Source: Diabrotica undecimpunctata
Taxonomy: Eukaryota > Arthropoda > Insecta > Coleoptera > Chrysomelidae
Assembly (NCBI RefSeq): GCF_040954645.1
Contig: NC_092804.1
Span: 150,731,108 to 150,795,107, forward strand
Direction: 5' to 3'
DNA: 64,000 nucleotides
In this document: positions 9,757-19,239 of the stretch, piece by piece
How the letters are laid out: each line of letters opens with the position of its first letter
Position numbering within the stretch: the stretch's first letter is position 1
Program-made: the position numbers and the translations under genes
Notes under the pieces: generated by a model
Seen by the model: only the letters and a program-made list of their open reading frames with translations
Told to the model about the DNA's origin: nothing
The model's database searches: none

Positions 9757-10560
9757 TAAAGGAGTTATGTTATCAGAAATCAATCTAATTCGAACACCAA
9801 ACCAAAACAAACCCAAACCATACCTAGCAATAATAATAATAATAATGTCACTAACTCAAACAAATACTATATATCCTTACCATAAATTAATGAATTTTCT
9901 GAACAAATGTCAAAAATGTTGGCAAATTATGATATTAATGTTGGACATAAATCATTAAAAACATCTGAAAAATATTTTTCAACCCAAGGTTAATAAAAAT
10001 CATCAATCGAATGTTATTTATAAAATAAATTACAAAGACTGTAGTTCAACATATATTTGGCAAACACATCAATACTTGCATAGAAGGGTTAATGAACACA
10101 AACATAGTGTATAGATCAATGGATTAACCATAACAGCCCTAGCCAAACATTCTCTAGAAAATAGCCATTCTTTGATTTTGAAAATGTACAGATTTTGGAA
10201 AAAGAGCAAAACTACAGTAAAAGATGCATATTGGAGATAATTCACATAAAAAAGGTCCAGATTCTATCAATAATTAGACTGACATCAAATATTTTTCCAA
10301 TATGTATCATAATTTAATAAATTGAGTTATTTTTAAATGCACTATATCAGATATTTAAGATACTACCCTGAACCGCTCCTATATTAAGACACCTGCCAGA
10401 TGGCATCTGTCAATGCCAGATACCAATTTTTTAATCCATATTAAACTTTTAAAAAGTGTAAATTATATAAAATGTAATGTTTATAAAATAAAGTGCTTAT
10501 TAAAAATGGCAAATTGCCAAAACGTTTAAGTAATAGTTAATTAGTTTTATTTACAACAGA
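9757..10560 (+). pseudogene. Penelope-like element, GIY-YIG endonuclease end
   Basis: The continuation of the element split at 8280. A frame from about 9977 to 10112 reads SNVIYKINYKDCSSTYIWQT then LHRRVNEHKHSV. This is the GIY-YIG nuclease of canonical Penelope elements, where the second half of the motif is normally YIGQT; here the Gly is Trp. After a stop it continues as TALAKHSLENSHSF, ILEKEQNYSKRCILEIIHI and a decayed C-terminus to about 10310. The following UTR ends with a GCCAAAACGTTTAAG motif at about 10516-10530, reminiscent of insect Penelope termini. The frame is broken and the active-site motif is altered, so it is inactive. Confidence 0.8.
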
Positions 10561-11108
10561 CCGACAAACTCAGGAAATAAAAAAGTTTGTATTTAAATAT
10601 TCACGGTCAGGAAATAAAAAACGATGTTGCCATGTTTTTGAGTTTTACAAATTACTACAATTACTAAAGTTTACAAATTTTTACAAACCTACAAAAGGCA
10701 TGCAATTTTTGTACCTTTTAATATATATCACTCAAAACGAAATACCTGGCTAAAAATAAATAGCCAGTTGCTAAACGATCCCAATTGATAAGCCAGATCT
10801 AAAGCAGGTCAAGGGTTTTGAATATTTGGAAACTCGGACAGATTGAAATATGGTTGAACTCCAAATTTATTGTGGTAAAAGTGGAATGTATTGAGAAAAT
10901 GGTTTCAGTGAAAATATAGGGAGATTCAAAATAGAAATACTACAATCAAACTTTTGTACACGTTAACAAATCAATATAGCCAAAACACAAAAAATAAGAT
11001 CAAGAGCGATAGTAGACTTAAGAAATACGGAAAAATAAAAATTGTGTTACAAAACTGTTGCTCAAGTCATCAGAGACGAAGATGAGAATAAATCTCTGAA
11101 AATCATAC
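10561..11108. other. No gene seen
   Basis: AT-rich DNA between the Penelope-like terminus and the next long-TIR element, with no motif I can support. Confidence 0.45.
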
Positions 11109-11119
11109 TCATAATCATA
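11109..11119 (+). repeat. Candidate 11-bp target duplication, left
   Basis: TCATAATCATA, identical to 12724-12734 directly beyond the right arm. The motif is AT-rich and itself repetitive, so chance similarity is possible. Confidence 0.55.
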
Positions 11120-11624
11120 AGTAGAGAAAATATGGGAATTTCAAATAAAAGATGGAGGCCAGTTGGAAGGCTGGTATGTGGCGTTGAGGCCGTAGAAGTA
11201 GCCTCTGGGGATGTGGGGGGTGATGTACAAGAAATATAAGTATGAAAGAAGTACACCCTATCGTGATAGGGTTGAAAAAAAGGGTGATAAGTAGAATATA
11301 CGCAATATTGTTGTAATAATATTGTTGCAATAAATAATTTGCTGACAGAGTTGGTTAGGTGGCGTTGGGGCCTGTGTAGATGTACAAGAAAGCCTCCCCT
11401 AACGTCAGAGGGGGTGTGTGTTCGAAATGGTAAAGAAGAAGCGGTGAAAAGATGAGTAAAGGAAATTGTATGGTGTTATGTAGATATTTAGTAACAAAAT
11501 ATGATAAATGGGGAAATTAGGCAATGCAGATACGTCGTATATATTGGTCATTAGCAAGCTAAAAAGCAACGATTTAATTTTTTAGTATTAAATAAAATTT
11601 CATTTTATTCATATAAAGAAACGA
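11120..11624 (+). repeat. Left TIR arm of 11120-12723 element
   Basis: Inverted match to 12218-12723. Shared blocks include CCACATCCCCAGAGGC (complement) and CTATCGTGATAGGG, itself a small palindrome. Confidence 0.9.
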
Positions 11625-11629
11625 CATTG

Positions 11630-11836
11630 TTAACAATAGCTGTGAGGATGATGAATGAGGTTGTTAATTGAGACATCTTGTCGGTTGAATTCTGTTAACG
11701 GGTATTGTGTTGTTTTTGGTAATTTCCTTTCTGACAAATGTAGGTCTGCAAATCGTTTTTCAATTGCAGTTCTATCTTCGTACCACTGTATATCGGCTTT
11801 TAACTTTTGTATTTTTTCGTAAAACTTTTCTACTCT
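11630..11836 (-). pseudogene. Orphan C-terminal ORF inside long-TIR element
   Basis: A minus-strand frame without ATG, open from a TGA at 11837-11839 to the TAA at 11630-11632, just inside the left TIR arm. It has the composition of a real protein end: QKLKADIQWYEDRTAIEKRF, then LPKTTQYPLTEFNRQDVS and a C-terminal HHPHSYC. The upstream sequence contains AG dinucleotides that could be a splice acceptor, so this may be the last exon of the parental element's protein. I do not recognise it. Like the Cys-rich exon at 3743-4181, it is a terminal coding scrap trapped between ~500-bp TIRs. Confidence 0.45.
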
Positions 11837-12030
11837 TCACCGTATGGAAGACATTGATGAAATGACACACGTTTAACATAACGAATAAATATATAATAAT
11901 TTTATATTTGTTTGAAAGTTTCGTTAGTCCTGACCTGTTTCTAATAATAAAATACTTATTATGTGTTAAATAGTATGTATATATTAATTGGAATTTCGTG
12001 TAAGCAAGGATCATAATAATTTTCTCCAAG

Positions 12031-12250
12031 TTCTAAAAACTGTATATACATTAACGCATTATAGGAATGTGGGTGTATTCAGTTGATGGTTTTAAGTTAC
12101 AAAACATTCGTTCGAATAAAATGAAATTATCATTTTCTCTTAATTCTAAAACTGTATATACTTTTACGCGTTATCAGAAAGTGGGCGTATCTAGTTGATG
12201 GTTTAAATTGCAAAAATTCGTTTCTTTATATGAATAAAATGAAATTTTAT
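12031..12250 (+). repeat. Two-copy tandem repeat, ~105-bp unit
   Basis: Copy 1 (about 12031-12134) and copy 2 (about 12144-12250) share ACTGTATATAC, GTTGATGGTTT and AATAAAATGAAATT in the same order with about 75-80% identity. Copy 2 runs into the right TIR arm, so its 3' part is also present in inverted form near 11590-11624. Confidence 0.65.
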
Positions 12251-12723
12251 TTAATACTAAAAAATTAAATCGTTGCTTTTTAGGTTGCTAATGACCAATA
12301 TATACGACGTATCTGCATTGCCTAATTTCCCCATGTATCATATTTTGTTACTAAATATCTACATAACACCATACAATTTCCTTTACTCATCTTTTCACCG
12401 CTTCTTCTTTACCATTTCGAACACACACCCCCTCTGACGTCAGGGGAGGCTTTCTTGTACATCTACACAGGCCCCAACGCCACCTAACCAACTCTGTCAG
12501 CAAATTATTCATTGCAACAATATTATTACAACAATAATGCGTATTTTCTACTTCTCACCCTTTTTTTCAACCCTATCACGATAGGGTGTACTTCTTTCAT
12601 ACTTATATTTCTTGTACATCACCCCCCACATCCCCAGAGGCTACTTCTACGGCCTCAACGCCACATACCAGCCATCCAACTGGCCGCCATCTTTTATTTG
12701 AAATTCCCATATTTTCTCTACTA
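12218..12723 (-). repeat. Right TIR arm of 11120-12723 element
   Basis: Reverse complement of 11120-11624. The inner boundary is TCGTTTCTTTATATGAATAA at 12218. Confidence 0.9.
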
Positions 12724-12734
12724 TCATAATCATA
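12724..12734 (+). repeat. Candidate 11-bp target duplication, right
   Basis: TCATAATCATA, the partner of 11109-11119. Confidence 0.55.
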
Positions 12735-12744
12735 ATATTATTAT

Positions 12745-13490
12745 AATATAAGGACCCAGAACACTACATTGAAGGACTCCAGATGATACAGCGTAGATTT
12801 TTGATGTTTCTAATTCATATTTAACACGGTAGTATCTTCCTTCTAAATATGATTTTAGTAAAGTCAACATTGACTCTAAAATGTTTATTTTTATTTATGC
12901 CAGACCTTATCAAAAGCTTGACTGACGTTAAAAAAGAGTGCAGAGTATTTTTTTTCTCAAAAGTTTTATTCATCATATCGACGACTCTATCCACTTGTTC
13001 TATTGTTGAATGCTTCTCTCGAAAACCAAACTAATAACCGGGAGAAGATTATTATCGGTTATTGTCTTTATAAGACTTGTTGCTAAACTTCTCAAATAGT
13101 TTAGCTATTACCTGTAAGAAACTAACAGAATGATAGAAGGTATGTTTGTGAGACGATATACCAGGTTTATAGATCACTATTATATCAGCAATACTTCATT
13201 AAGTTGGTACAGTTTTGAGCTTTAATGAGACATTTAAAAGTTATGTTATCATAACTATTTCTTTTTTTTTTGGTAACTCCTTTAAGATAGTTTCTATTAT
13301 AAAGTCATAACCTGGAGCTTTTTTGGTTTTTAATCTATATTTAATAGCACTTTTTACTTCTCTTTTTAAAACTGGTTAAATTTGCTCAACTGTCTGTTAG
13401 ATTATGGCTAACCTTTTGTAAATAGCTTCATCTTCTTTAGCGCTGGGAGTTAGTAGAGGTTGAAAAACTTCCTCATACTTGACGGAGCCT
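12745..13490 (-). pseudogene. Jockey-like LINE RT fragment
   Basis: Read from 13490 down, the minus strand gives EEVFQPLLTP, TKKAPGYDFIIETILKEL (the start of the RT), SFGFREKHSTIEQVDRVVD, LFFNVSQAFDKVWHK (motif A, catalytic Asp apparently replaced: the usual FLDVSQAFDK reads FFNVSQAFDK) and AVSSGVLQCSVLGPL (normally GVPQGSVLGP). This order and the SQAFDKVW motif identify a jockey-clade RT. Several stops and frameshifts interrupt it, and it ends where the long-TIR element begins. Endonuclease and C-terminus are absent. Confidence 0.75.
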
Positions 13491-13754
13491 GCAGTTACTG
13501 TGTTTATACTAAACAATACACAATTGCGGTGTTCTCGCTATGTAATTGGCGCGATTTGCAAAAGCATTTGTCAGACAAAATATGTTTCAATTATATACTA
13601 CTATCTGCTTTAAAAAAGATGGACGTATGTAGGCGGCTTGTAAAAGCAAAATATATACTCTATACCTTTATACGCATATAGAAAGTTTTAATCCCATTAT
13701 ATCATATTAAAGGCATGAACACTTCCTACATCGTAGATACCTGCCTGGTGATTT

Positions 13755-14640
13755 AACCATATAGGTCATGCACAAGAATTATTTAGCAATCGACCCTCCT
13801 TATCAATGCTCGTATAAGGTTTATCGAAATAATCTTAAAAATAAAAACATATCTTTCACAAATCTGGGCCATGAAAAGTGCGAACTGTGTGAAGCATTTC
13901 AACTACACAATAAAGAGCATAATTCTAAGAACTTGAATCCAATATGTAGTTAATATGATATCTAGAAAGAACACATTGCCAGAGATTCAAGAGAATTATA
14001 CCGTTTGGATACAAATGAACCAGATACATTAACGATTCTTAAAGTCTATGTTGACTTACAAAAAGTCATAATGTTACTAAGAATCGATATGTTTAAGAAA
14101 GCAATATTTACCCAAAAGAATATCGACATTCAATGAAAGCTTTGTACCCTTGGGTAAAGGAAAAAAACAAAAAACTATTACATGCCTATAGTATGACGGT
14201 ATTACTGGACGGGGAAAAAAGAAATAATTAGCTCAAATAATTACCACCATCAGCTAAAACTATCTTTAAAAAAACAAAAAGAAAACCTACAATTTTAGCG
14301 ATTTTGTGATAGCTGTTGGAAATGCAAATTTAAAAAAGTTACAACAAAAACAATGCAATATACAGGTTTTTTAAGTGGCAAGATTTCGCATCACAAGCAA
14401 AAATTAAAACAGGGCATCATTTTCTCTAAAGTACAAGTTACCAAAAAATTCCGATAGTATGTTTGTAATAAATTTTCTTCAAAATAAAGTTTTAAATAAA
14501 AAACTTCCCAGCCCTCGGACATTCACATCTCCTTATGGAGTATCAAAAAATTAACTTTATTAAAAATCCTAAAACCATAATGCCTTCAAATAGATTACAA
14601 TTTGGGCAAAACCTTGGAGAAGATCAGGATTAATAAGATA
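13755..14640 (+). pseudogene. Dead member of an uncharacterised insect multicopy family
   Basis: The first frame (13768-13953) reads PPYQCSYKVYRNNLKNKNIS then GHEKCELCEAFQLHNKEH. After stops, frames give YVDLQKVIMLLRIDMFKKAI, ISTFNESFVPLGKGKK and, near 14330-14420, CKFKKVTTKTMQYTGFLS and a QDFASQAK-like stretch. The order (C-x2-C and H-rich N-terminus, then a D-x-Q-K-V-x-x-L-P core, then a TFxExFxPxG segment) matches a widespread, usually unnamed insect protein family that behaves like a transposon-encoded, possibly RNase H-fold, protein. I recall the family pattern but no formal name. At least three frame breaks make it a pseudogene. Confidence 0.55.
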
Positions 14641-16429
14641 ATTTCTTTCTATATTTAATTTTTTTTTCTTTTGCATTAAATTTTGTTTGTTACGGTTTAT
14701 CTGGTCTAATAAAAGTGTTTTTTTACTAAATATGTAGTTTTAATAAATTATTCAAAAACTTATTTTGTTGTTTAATTATATTTTCTTTAACATTATGCTA
14801 AAAAAAAACACCGCAAAAACATAACATCCGTAGATGCTGTAGTTTTACATAGCAATTCCTAATATTATTCACGATTTTTTTCCAGTATCTGCCATAGTAA
14901 GCATAAAATTAGGATAAATTACTGCTCCTTTTGTTTAAACATAGTTTATTTATAGATTTATTAACATAAAGTAAAATCGTTTATGACCGCATTGTTGTAA
15001 CAATTTTCACCCTTTTTAAAAGTTGCAGATTCTTTGAAATCCATTTACTTAATATTATAAGTACTGCAGATGCTGTGGTTTTCCTTAGGAAGGCAGTATA
15101 CCTATACAACCTTTTACAAACTCTTTATATTTTTAACAATAATATTCAACAATGGTTTATTATACAAGTGTTCTATTCAAATAAACACTTCTTTTTTTAT
15201 TCCGTTGTTCTGAGTGACCCTGTACAATCAGAAATAATCATTAGTTTTTCACTAGTACCGTTGATTGAAATCTAATACATAAAGTATTTAATTTTAATTA
15301 TTTTAATCCGACGTTTTCTGTTAAAAATATTTATTAAACATGTTTCAACCTGAAACCATATTGTGACATCTACTTTTTAGAAATTATATGCAATTTTGGA
15401 ACCGACAAAACATTAGTCATTTGGCAATTAAGTCTACAGAATATATTTCCATTTAACACTCCTCTTGTTAATATGCACAACACGTGGCAGCTGGCGTAGG
15501 GTTTGGTCAATTATTTTTTATAGCTTATAGTTATACCGGAAGTACATATCTAGCACCCTAAATGTGACCGTATGCTTTAATTTCCCTATTTGCGTGTATT
15601 GTGAAATCTGTCGCGATCGCTACGATATCTTTTTATGTTATTATGATGTATTTACAGAGATAGTTATATTTGTTCGATCAATTGTCTAAATGTCTCTTAT
15701 ATAGTGGTTGACTTTTAATTATAGACATTATTAGGACAAGATTAATGAGATGTGTGGGCATAAAACGTTTATATTTATTTCTTTTAGTGGAAAGGCGTAT
15801 CAATCATAGTAGTTATTAGAGACAGTGGCATTTTTGAAACAGAGTTTTGTGGAATTAGTGGAACAGTTATTGTAATGTATTGTACTTTTTCATTTCTTTT
15901 ATATTATATTCTTTTGTTTTAATTAACAAAGTTGGCCATTTATCAGTTTTTGCAGCAAATTAGAAAGTGATGAGAATTATTAATCCTTACTAACAAAACA
16001 GAAAATATAAAATATTTTACCTTCTATATTATACTTGATTATTATGCTTGTATTTATGAATAACATTGCGGCTGGGATATAATTCAATTATTACCAGCAG
16101 GCCAAACATTTCCTTTCGCCTAGGTCAGTCTTTTATGTAAAATAAAATGCAATCCAATAAAATTGTAATAACCCGAGAACCTCATAAATTTTATGGATTT
16201 GTACCGACTGTGAATTTCCTGTTCCTTAACAATATGAGGTTTACATGTTTACATTGTGAATTCTACGAGCTGTGACATTATTTAGAGAAATAATATATTT
16301 GAGTTTGGAGCAACAAAACGAAACACAAAATCATTGCTATATGTGAGATAAAGGCAAAGAGAGCGAAGCAAGAAAAATATGCGTAAAGTGTAATAATTTT
16401 TTACGCCAGAATACGCGAAGTCCGAGAGA
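14641..16429. other. No gene seen
   Basis: AT-rich with short chance frames. A ~30-bp motif around GTAGATGCTGTAGTTTTAC (near 14831) recurs loosely near 15066 (GCAGATGCTGTGGTTTTCC), hinting at an old repeat. Confidence 0.45.
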
Positions 16430-16437
16430 CTTATGTG
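16430..16437 (+). repeat. hAT target duplication, left
   Basis: CTTATGTG, identical to 17626-17633. Confidence 0.88.
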
Positions 16438-17625
16438 CAGCGGCGGCTCGTGGCCTAAAAAAGTGGTGAAGATGAGGAAAGCTTGCCGGAGCCAAAAGAA
16501 GTTTTGGTACCTACTTTACGCCCAAATCTCATTAAAAATTCGGTAAAAAAAAATGTAGAGTTTAGGACCCTAATAACTTAAAAACTGCTTGCCTGGGGTA
16601 TTTTAGTTCTGAACATTGATATTTAATTGAGGGTTTTTTGGCGATTAAAACACTACGCCTGCTAAAACGGGTTGGTGAGTTTCGATTTAGCCGCCCACTC
16701 TGAGTCAGATGCTGATTGCAGCCGACGGCTCTGGATCAGACGCAGATGTTTAAAATACTGGTTGGTCGACCATGTAAAAGAACATCCCTTTTATCTTCAT
16801 TTTTCCAATGCCTAAGCGGAGTCTCTAATATATTACACACCAAGTCATTAATTTAGCCACCATTTAATATAGTCTTCTGCAGGTCATCATGCAGGAGTCG
16901 ATGGCAAAAAGGGAATAGGTAGAAAGAGGAAATCTCTATGGCTGCGAAATATTCAAGACTGGACAAACATGACTGTAGAGGAATTATTCCACGTTGCAAA
17001 AGACAGAGAAACTTTTAGAAGCAGAAGAAGTCATTAATTGGATTCATGTCTGTCTAAAATTATTTTTGTCCAAACGAAATCCACGAGAACGCTTTTATCC
17101 GAAATCCGAAAGAAAGGTATTAATAAAGTGCACTAAACAAATAAAATTAATGCTGTGACTAAAGTCAACTGATAAATACTATATTATACACAAAGCTATA
17201 TAAAAAATATCTATATAATAGACTAAATTTCAAAATATTGTCGCTGAGAGAAATTTCCGAAAAATAGGAATACCAAATATAATGGGTGAAGACGGATAAT
17301 GTATTTTTAGACGGAACTGCACTCACCAGTTTCCTGAGCTATCACTTATCACTACGGATAGGCTGACGTCACGTTGCCATGGCAACCGCGAACGCTTATG
17401 CAGATGGGTTTCGCATTTCAAAAATTATATTCATCTATTCCTGAATCCTATACGGCTACTGACACATGTCAGGACTTGACCGTCAAGTACGTACCGCTAA
17501 TAAAGCTAGTTGTCTTTTTTAATTTTTAGATTAATTAAAAGAGAATAAATAATTGATTTCAGAGTTTAGATATAATAATGTTAGCCACCTCACTTTCACC
17601 TACTTTACCTGACCGGCCGCCGCTG
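16438..17625. mobile_element. Non-autonomous hAT element
   Basis: The left end reads CAGCGGCGGCTCGTGG. The right end, complemented, reads CAGCGGCGGCCGGTCA, followed on both sides by related TAAA..AG..GTGA sequence. The element is flanked by a perfect 8-bp duplication CTTATGTG (16430-16437 and 17626-17633). CAG-type termini plus an 8-bp duplication are the hallmark of hAT transposons. No transposase frame is visible in the 1188 bp. The interior contains a LINE-a 3' fragment (about 16890-17035), either captured or inserted later. Confidence 0.88.
16890..17035 (+). pseudogene. LINE-a 3' end fragment inside hAT
   Basis: A frame reading KKGIGRKRKSLWLRNIQDW then EELFHVAKDRETF. This is the extreme C-terminus of LINE-a (GIGRK, WLRNI, ELF...DRE), ending in an AGCAGAAGAAG tail at about 17020-17031. 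Only ~45 codons remain. Confidence 0.75.
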
Positions 17626-17633
17626 CTTATGTG
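17626..17633 (+). repeat. hAT target duplication, right
   Basis: CTTATGTG, identical to 16430-16437. Confidence 0.88.
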
Positions 17634-18110
17634 TGAATTGTACAAAATGGTATGCAATTGTTATATAATCTGTCATTCAATTTTTTTATTTAAAATACGT
17701 TATTTGACGTTTTTTTTTACGTCGCAAATCGTTTATTTTTATGAAATGCGTATTTAAAAAACGATTTCCGAAATGGAAACTGAAACGTTAAAATAATCGT
17801 ATTAATTATAGGACATTTACGACGTATATGATAATCGTTACGAATTGAATCGTTTATTAACAATTATTCTTTTAAATTGAGATAAGGTTGAATGCTCAAA
17901 TAAATGAACTTTGATCAAATAAAAGGCAGACATCGAGCACAGGTTAATAATTAAATCTTGCCCAAGTACTTTTGCTTCCTAGAGCATCTTCAGGGGCATT
18001 TCCAACAATCAAAGAATGTCATAAACATAAAATTGTACATTCCACTACACTACATAAGGACAAACAGTTTAAAATTTAAAAAAATAGGCGAAGCTACATG
18101 GTGGTTGGCA
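17634..18110. other. Repeat-like non-coding stretch
   Basis: Contains ACGATTTCCGAAATGGAAAC followed by TGAAACGTT (17761-17790), nearly repeated at 58227-58255 (ACGATTTCCGAAGTGGAAAT). Its reverse strand near 17960-18000 reads CTGAAGATGCTCTAGGAAGC. Motifs of this kind occur in terminal repeats of insect Penelope-like elements, so this may be a terminal remnant, but no coding sequence is present. An 83-codon frame at 17958-18209 has no recognisable motif. Confidence 0.4.
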
Positions 18111-18141
18111 TCAGGAGAGAGAATATCATTCTCTCTCCTGA
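18111..18141. repeat. Perfect hairpin, 14-bp stem
   Basis: TCAGGAGAGAGAAT, loop ATC, ATTCTCTCTCCTGA. Pairing resumes outside a small bulge (TGGTTG and CAACCA). Function unknown. Confidence 0.8.
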
Positions 18142-18224
18142 ACAACCACAAGGGTTATTGGCGACGTAAAAAATGTAATACAGGTAAAGTAAAAAATTAC
18201 AATAATTGATACAGTCCCGAGTTT

Positions 18225-18960
18225 TTATGATAACTTATTGTATTTTTTAATGTTCATGTTTTTTCCTAATGCTTCCTTTATATTATTTGGGATAGTGTGC
18301 TTCCCCCTTGCTGCTTCATATGTTTTGCACCGAGTTAGTATATGCTCCACGGAGAGTGATACTTGACAATACTCACACATTAGCGGCACAGTCCGCGCAA
18401 AGAGGCGTTTATGTGTCAAATCACTGTGCGCCAGCCGCAAACGCGCAATTCTCACTTGGTCGTGTCTATTCGCTGTGGGTTAGAGCCACGGTTTCACTAA
18501 TTGTTAGATTTCCTTGAGTTTACCTTGCGATGCACTCCGCTTATTCCGCCACGCATTCAACACTTTATATTTTGTTTCTGACTTAAAGTCACCAGAAGAA
18601 ACCTCATTAATAAGAATGGAGTCCTTGCTAAATGATGCTAAGCGGGCTAGTTCATCTGCTTCTTCATTTTCTTGTATATCTGAATGTGACGGAACAAACA
18701 TGAAGTCAACAGTGATCTTTTTATTCTTTAGAGGAATTATTTACCGATGCATCGGAATCTGGTGCTTTTGGTTTTTATTCTTTTGTCGATGTAGTATGGA
18801 TGTAATTTCGTTAGAAACTTTATAAGTGCATGAGAGTCTTCTAAGTACAATTTTGTTACGCTGATTATGTCTTTTGATCCTTGTACATTTTTGAATAGAT
18901 CCATTACTTGATTGAAGCTTAACAATTGCTTTTCTACATATTTTTTACTGGTTCTAGTAA
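18225..18960 (-). pseudogene. I-type LINE, RNase H and C-terminal zinc motif
   Basis: Minus-strand frames from about 18925 down give an RNase H-like end. EDSHALIKFL matches the region of the conserved D-S motif. MFVPSHSDIQENEEADELAR is the conserved (W/F)-x-PSH-x-x-I-x-x-NE-x-AD-x-LA block. The next frame (18455-18225) reads RIARLRLAHSDLTH and CEYCQVSLSVEHIL, a C-x2-C...H zinc-like motif that follows RNase H in I- and Loa-type LINEs. A frameshift at about 18700-18740 and stops near 18502-18510 interrupt it. Together with ORF1 remnants at 19240-20056 it forms one internally deleted element lacking most of ORF2. Confidence 0.75.
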
Positions 18961-19239
18961 TGTTTGGAGATTTGGTATCTCATCTCTGAAGTTTTTGTTA
19001 TCAGTTTTGGTTTTTTCTTTAATTGGAGCTTAGGTTTTGCAAAGTTTTATTCGGCGGGTGGCGTGATTGCATCTTCTAGGGTTCTTTTTCCGATTGCTTT
19101 GTTCAAAGTTATCTGGGGTTCGTGAGAATTCATATGTGTATTTTTATTTGGAGGTAAGTGTTGACTTGTTTTGGGTGAGGTTGATTTATGTTGTTGGGTA
19201 TTAGAGGATGACTCAGACGAAGTAGATGTTGCGATTGTA

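Larger units (their letters stand above)
11120..12723 (-). mobile_element. Long-TIR DNA element, near-identical ~505-bp arms
   Basis: Arms 11120-11624 and 12218-12723 are inverted copies with about ten mismatches over ~505 bp and essentially no gaps, so roughly 98% identical. The terminus reads GTAGAGAAAATATGGGAATT inward. An 11-bp direct repeat TCATAATCATA flanks the element (11109-11119 and 12724-12734). Long TIRs plus a 9-11 bp duplication recall Mutator-like elements, but the flanks are low-complexity and the superfamily call is tentative. The interior is only ~590 bp: a short minus-strand C-terminal ORF (11630-11836) and a ~105-bp tandem duplication. It is non-autonomous and young. Confidence 0.85.

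Noticed and set aside
11115..11330. Hydrophobic 71-codon minus-strand frame, with an almost identical 79-codon plus-strand frame at 12512-12751
   Set aside because: Both are translations of the same TIR sequence in the two inverted arms. The duplication reflects the arms, not a membrane protein family.
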